DNA of 5,566 nucleotides from Bordetella parapertussis (lineage in GTDB: Bacteria > Pseudomonadota > Gammaproteobacteria > Burkholderiales > Burkholderiaceae_B). A program made the translations under genes and the position numbers. This document shows, in pieces, positions 5,566-5,566 of this stretch. Under the pieces are notes generated by a model, which saw nothing but the letters and a program-made list of their open reading frames with translations, made no database searches and was not told where the DNA came from. The stretch covers positions 1 to 5,566 of the forward strand of contig CAMBZR010000122.1 in assembly GCA_945872285.1 (NCBI GenBank), given 5' to 3'. How positions within the stretch are numbered: position 1 is the stretch's first letter; every line of letters starts with the position of its first letter.

Positions 5566-5566
5566 G

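Noticed and set aside
1..5566. Mobile element, CRISPR array or defence system
   Set aside because: There are no transposase or integrase genes, no terminal inverted repeats, no spaced repeat arrays and no unknown genes; every long coding frame is a recognised housekeeping gene.

Overview
This window is a conserved housekeeping locus from a betaproteobacterium, most likely order Burkholderiales and close to the Alcaligenaceae (Bordetella/Advenella-like). The evidence is the gene order hisC (3' end) - hfq - hflX - hflK - hflC - hisZ, all on the + strand, and proteins that read as clear betaproteobacterial versions: a short 86-residue Hfq, a 368-residue HflX, an HflC without the insertion seen in E. 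coli, and a HisZ beginning NWLLPE. Base composition is moderate, near half G+C by eye, lower than in Bordetella itself. The genus is an inference. I see no insertion sequence, CRISPR array, tRNA, rRNA or sign of recent transfer.

Layout. 1-435: last 144 codons of hisC, starting exactly on the codon of the PLP-binding lysine. 436-591: a 156-bp spacer with a 16-bp perfect palindrome, a 7-bp direct repeat at 11-bp period and a weak candidate hfq promoter. 592-852: hfq. 853-939: a spacer with a T8 tract and a perfect 11-bp hairpin whose foot touches the hflX ribosome-binding region. 940-2046: hflX. 2012-3298: hflK, overlapping the end of hflX by 35 nt. 3313-4185: hflC, 14 nt after hflK. 4186-4401: a 216-bp spacer with a hairpin, a promoter with a perfect TATAAT box, and a terminator-like hairpin lying between that promoter and the next gene. 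4402-5565: complete hisZ, with no Shine-Dalgarno sequence.

How the genes fit together. Hfq is the RNA chaperone for small-RNA regulation. HflX is a ribosome-splitting stress GTPase. HflK and HflC form the SPFH-family membrane complex that surrounds and modulates the FtsH protease, which is not in this window. The overlap and tight spacing make hflX-hflK-hflC a coupled unit, probably reading through from hfq. Histidine biosynthesis genes flank the block: HisC acts late in the pathway, and HisZ is the regulatory subunit of ATP phosphoribosyltransferase, which implies a short-form HisG elsewhere in the genome.

No gene here is novel. The features most worth a second look are non-coding: the hisZ leader, where a promoter is followed by a terminator-like hairpin with two possible competing pairings, and the hfq-hflX hairpin.
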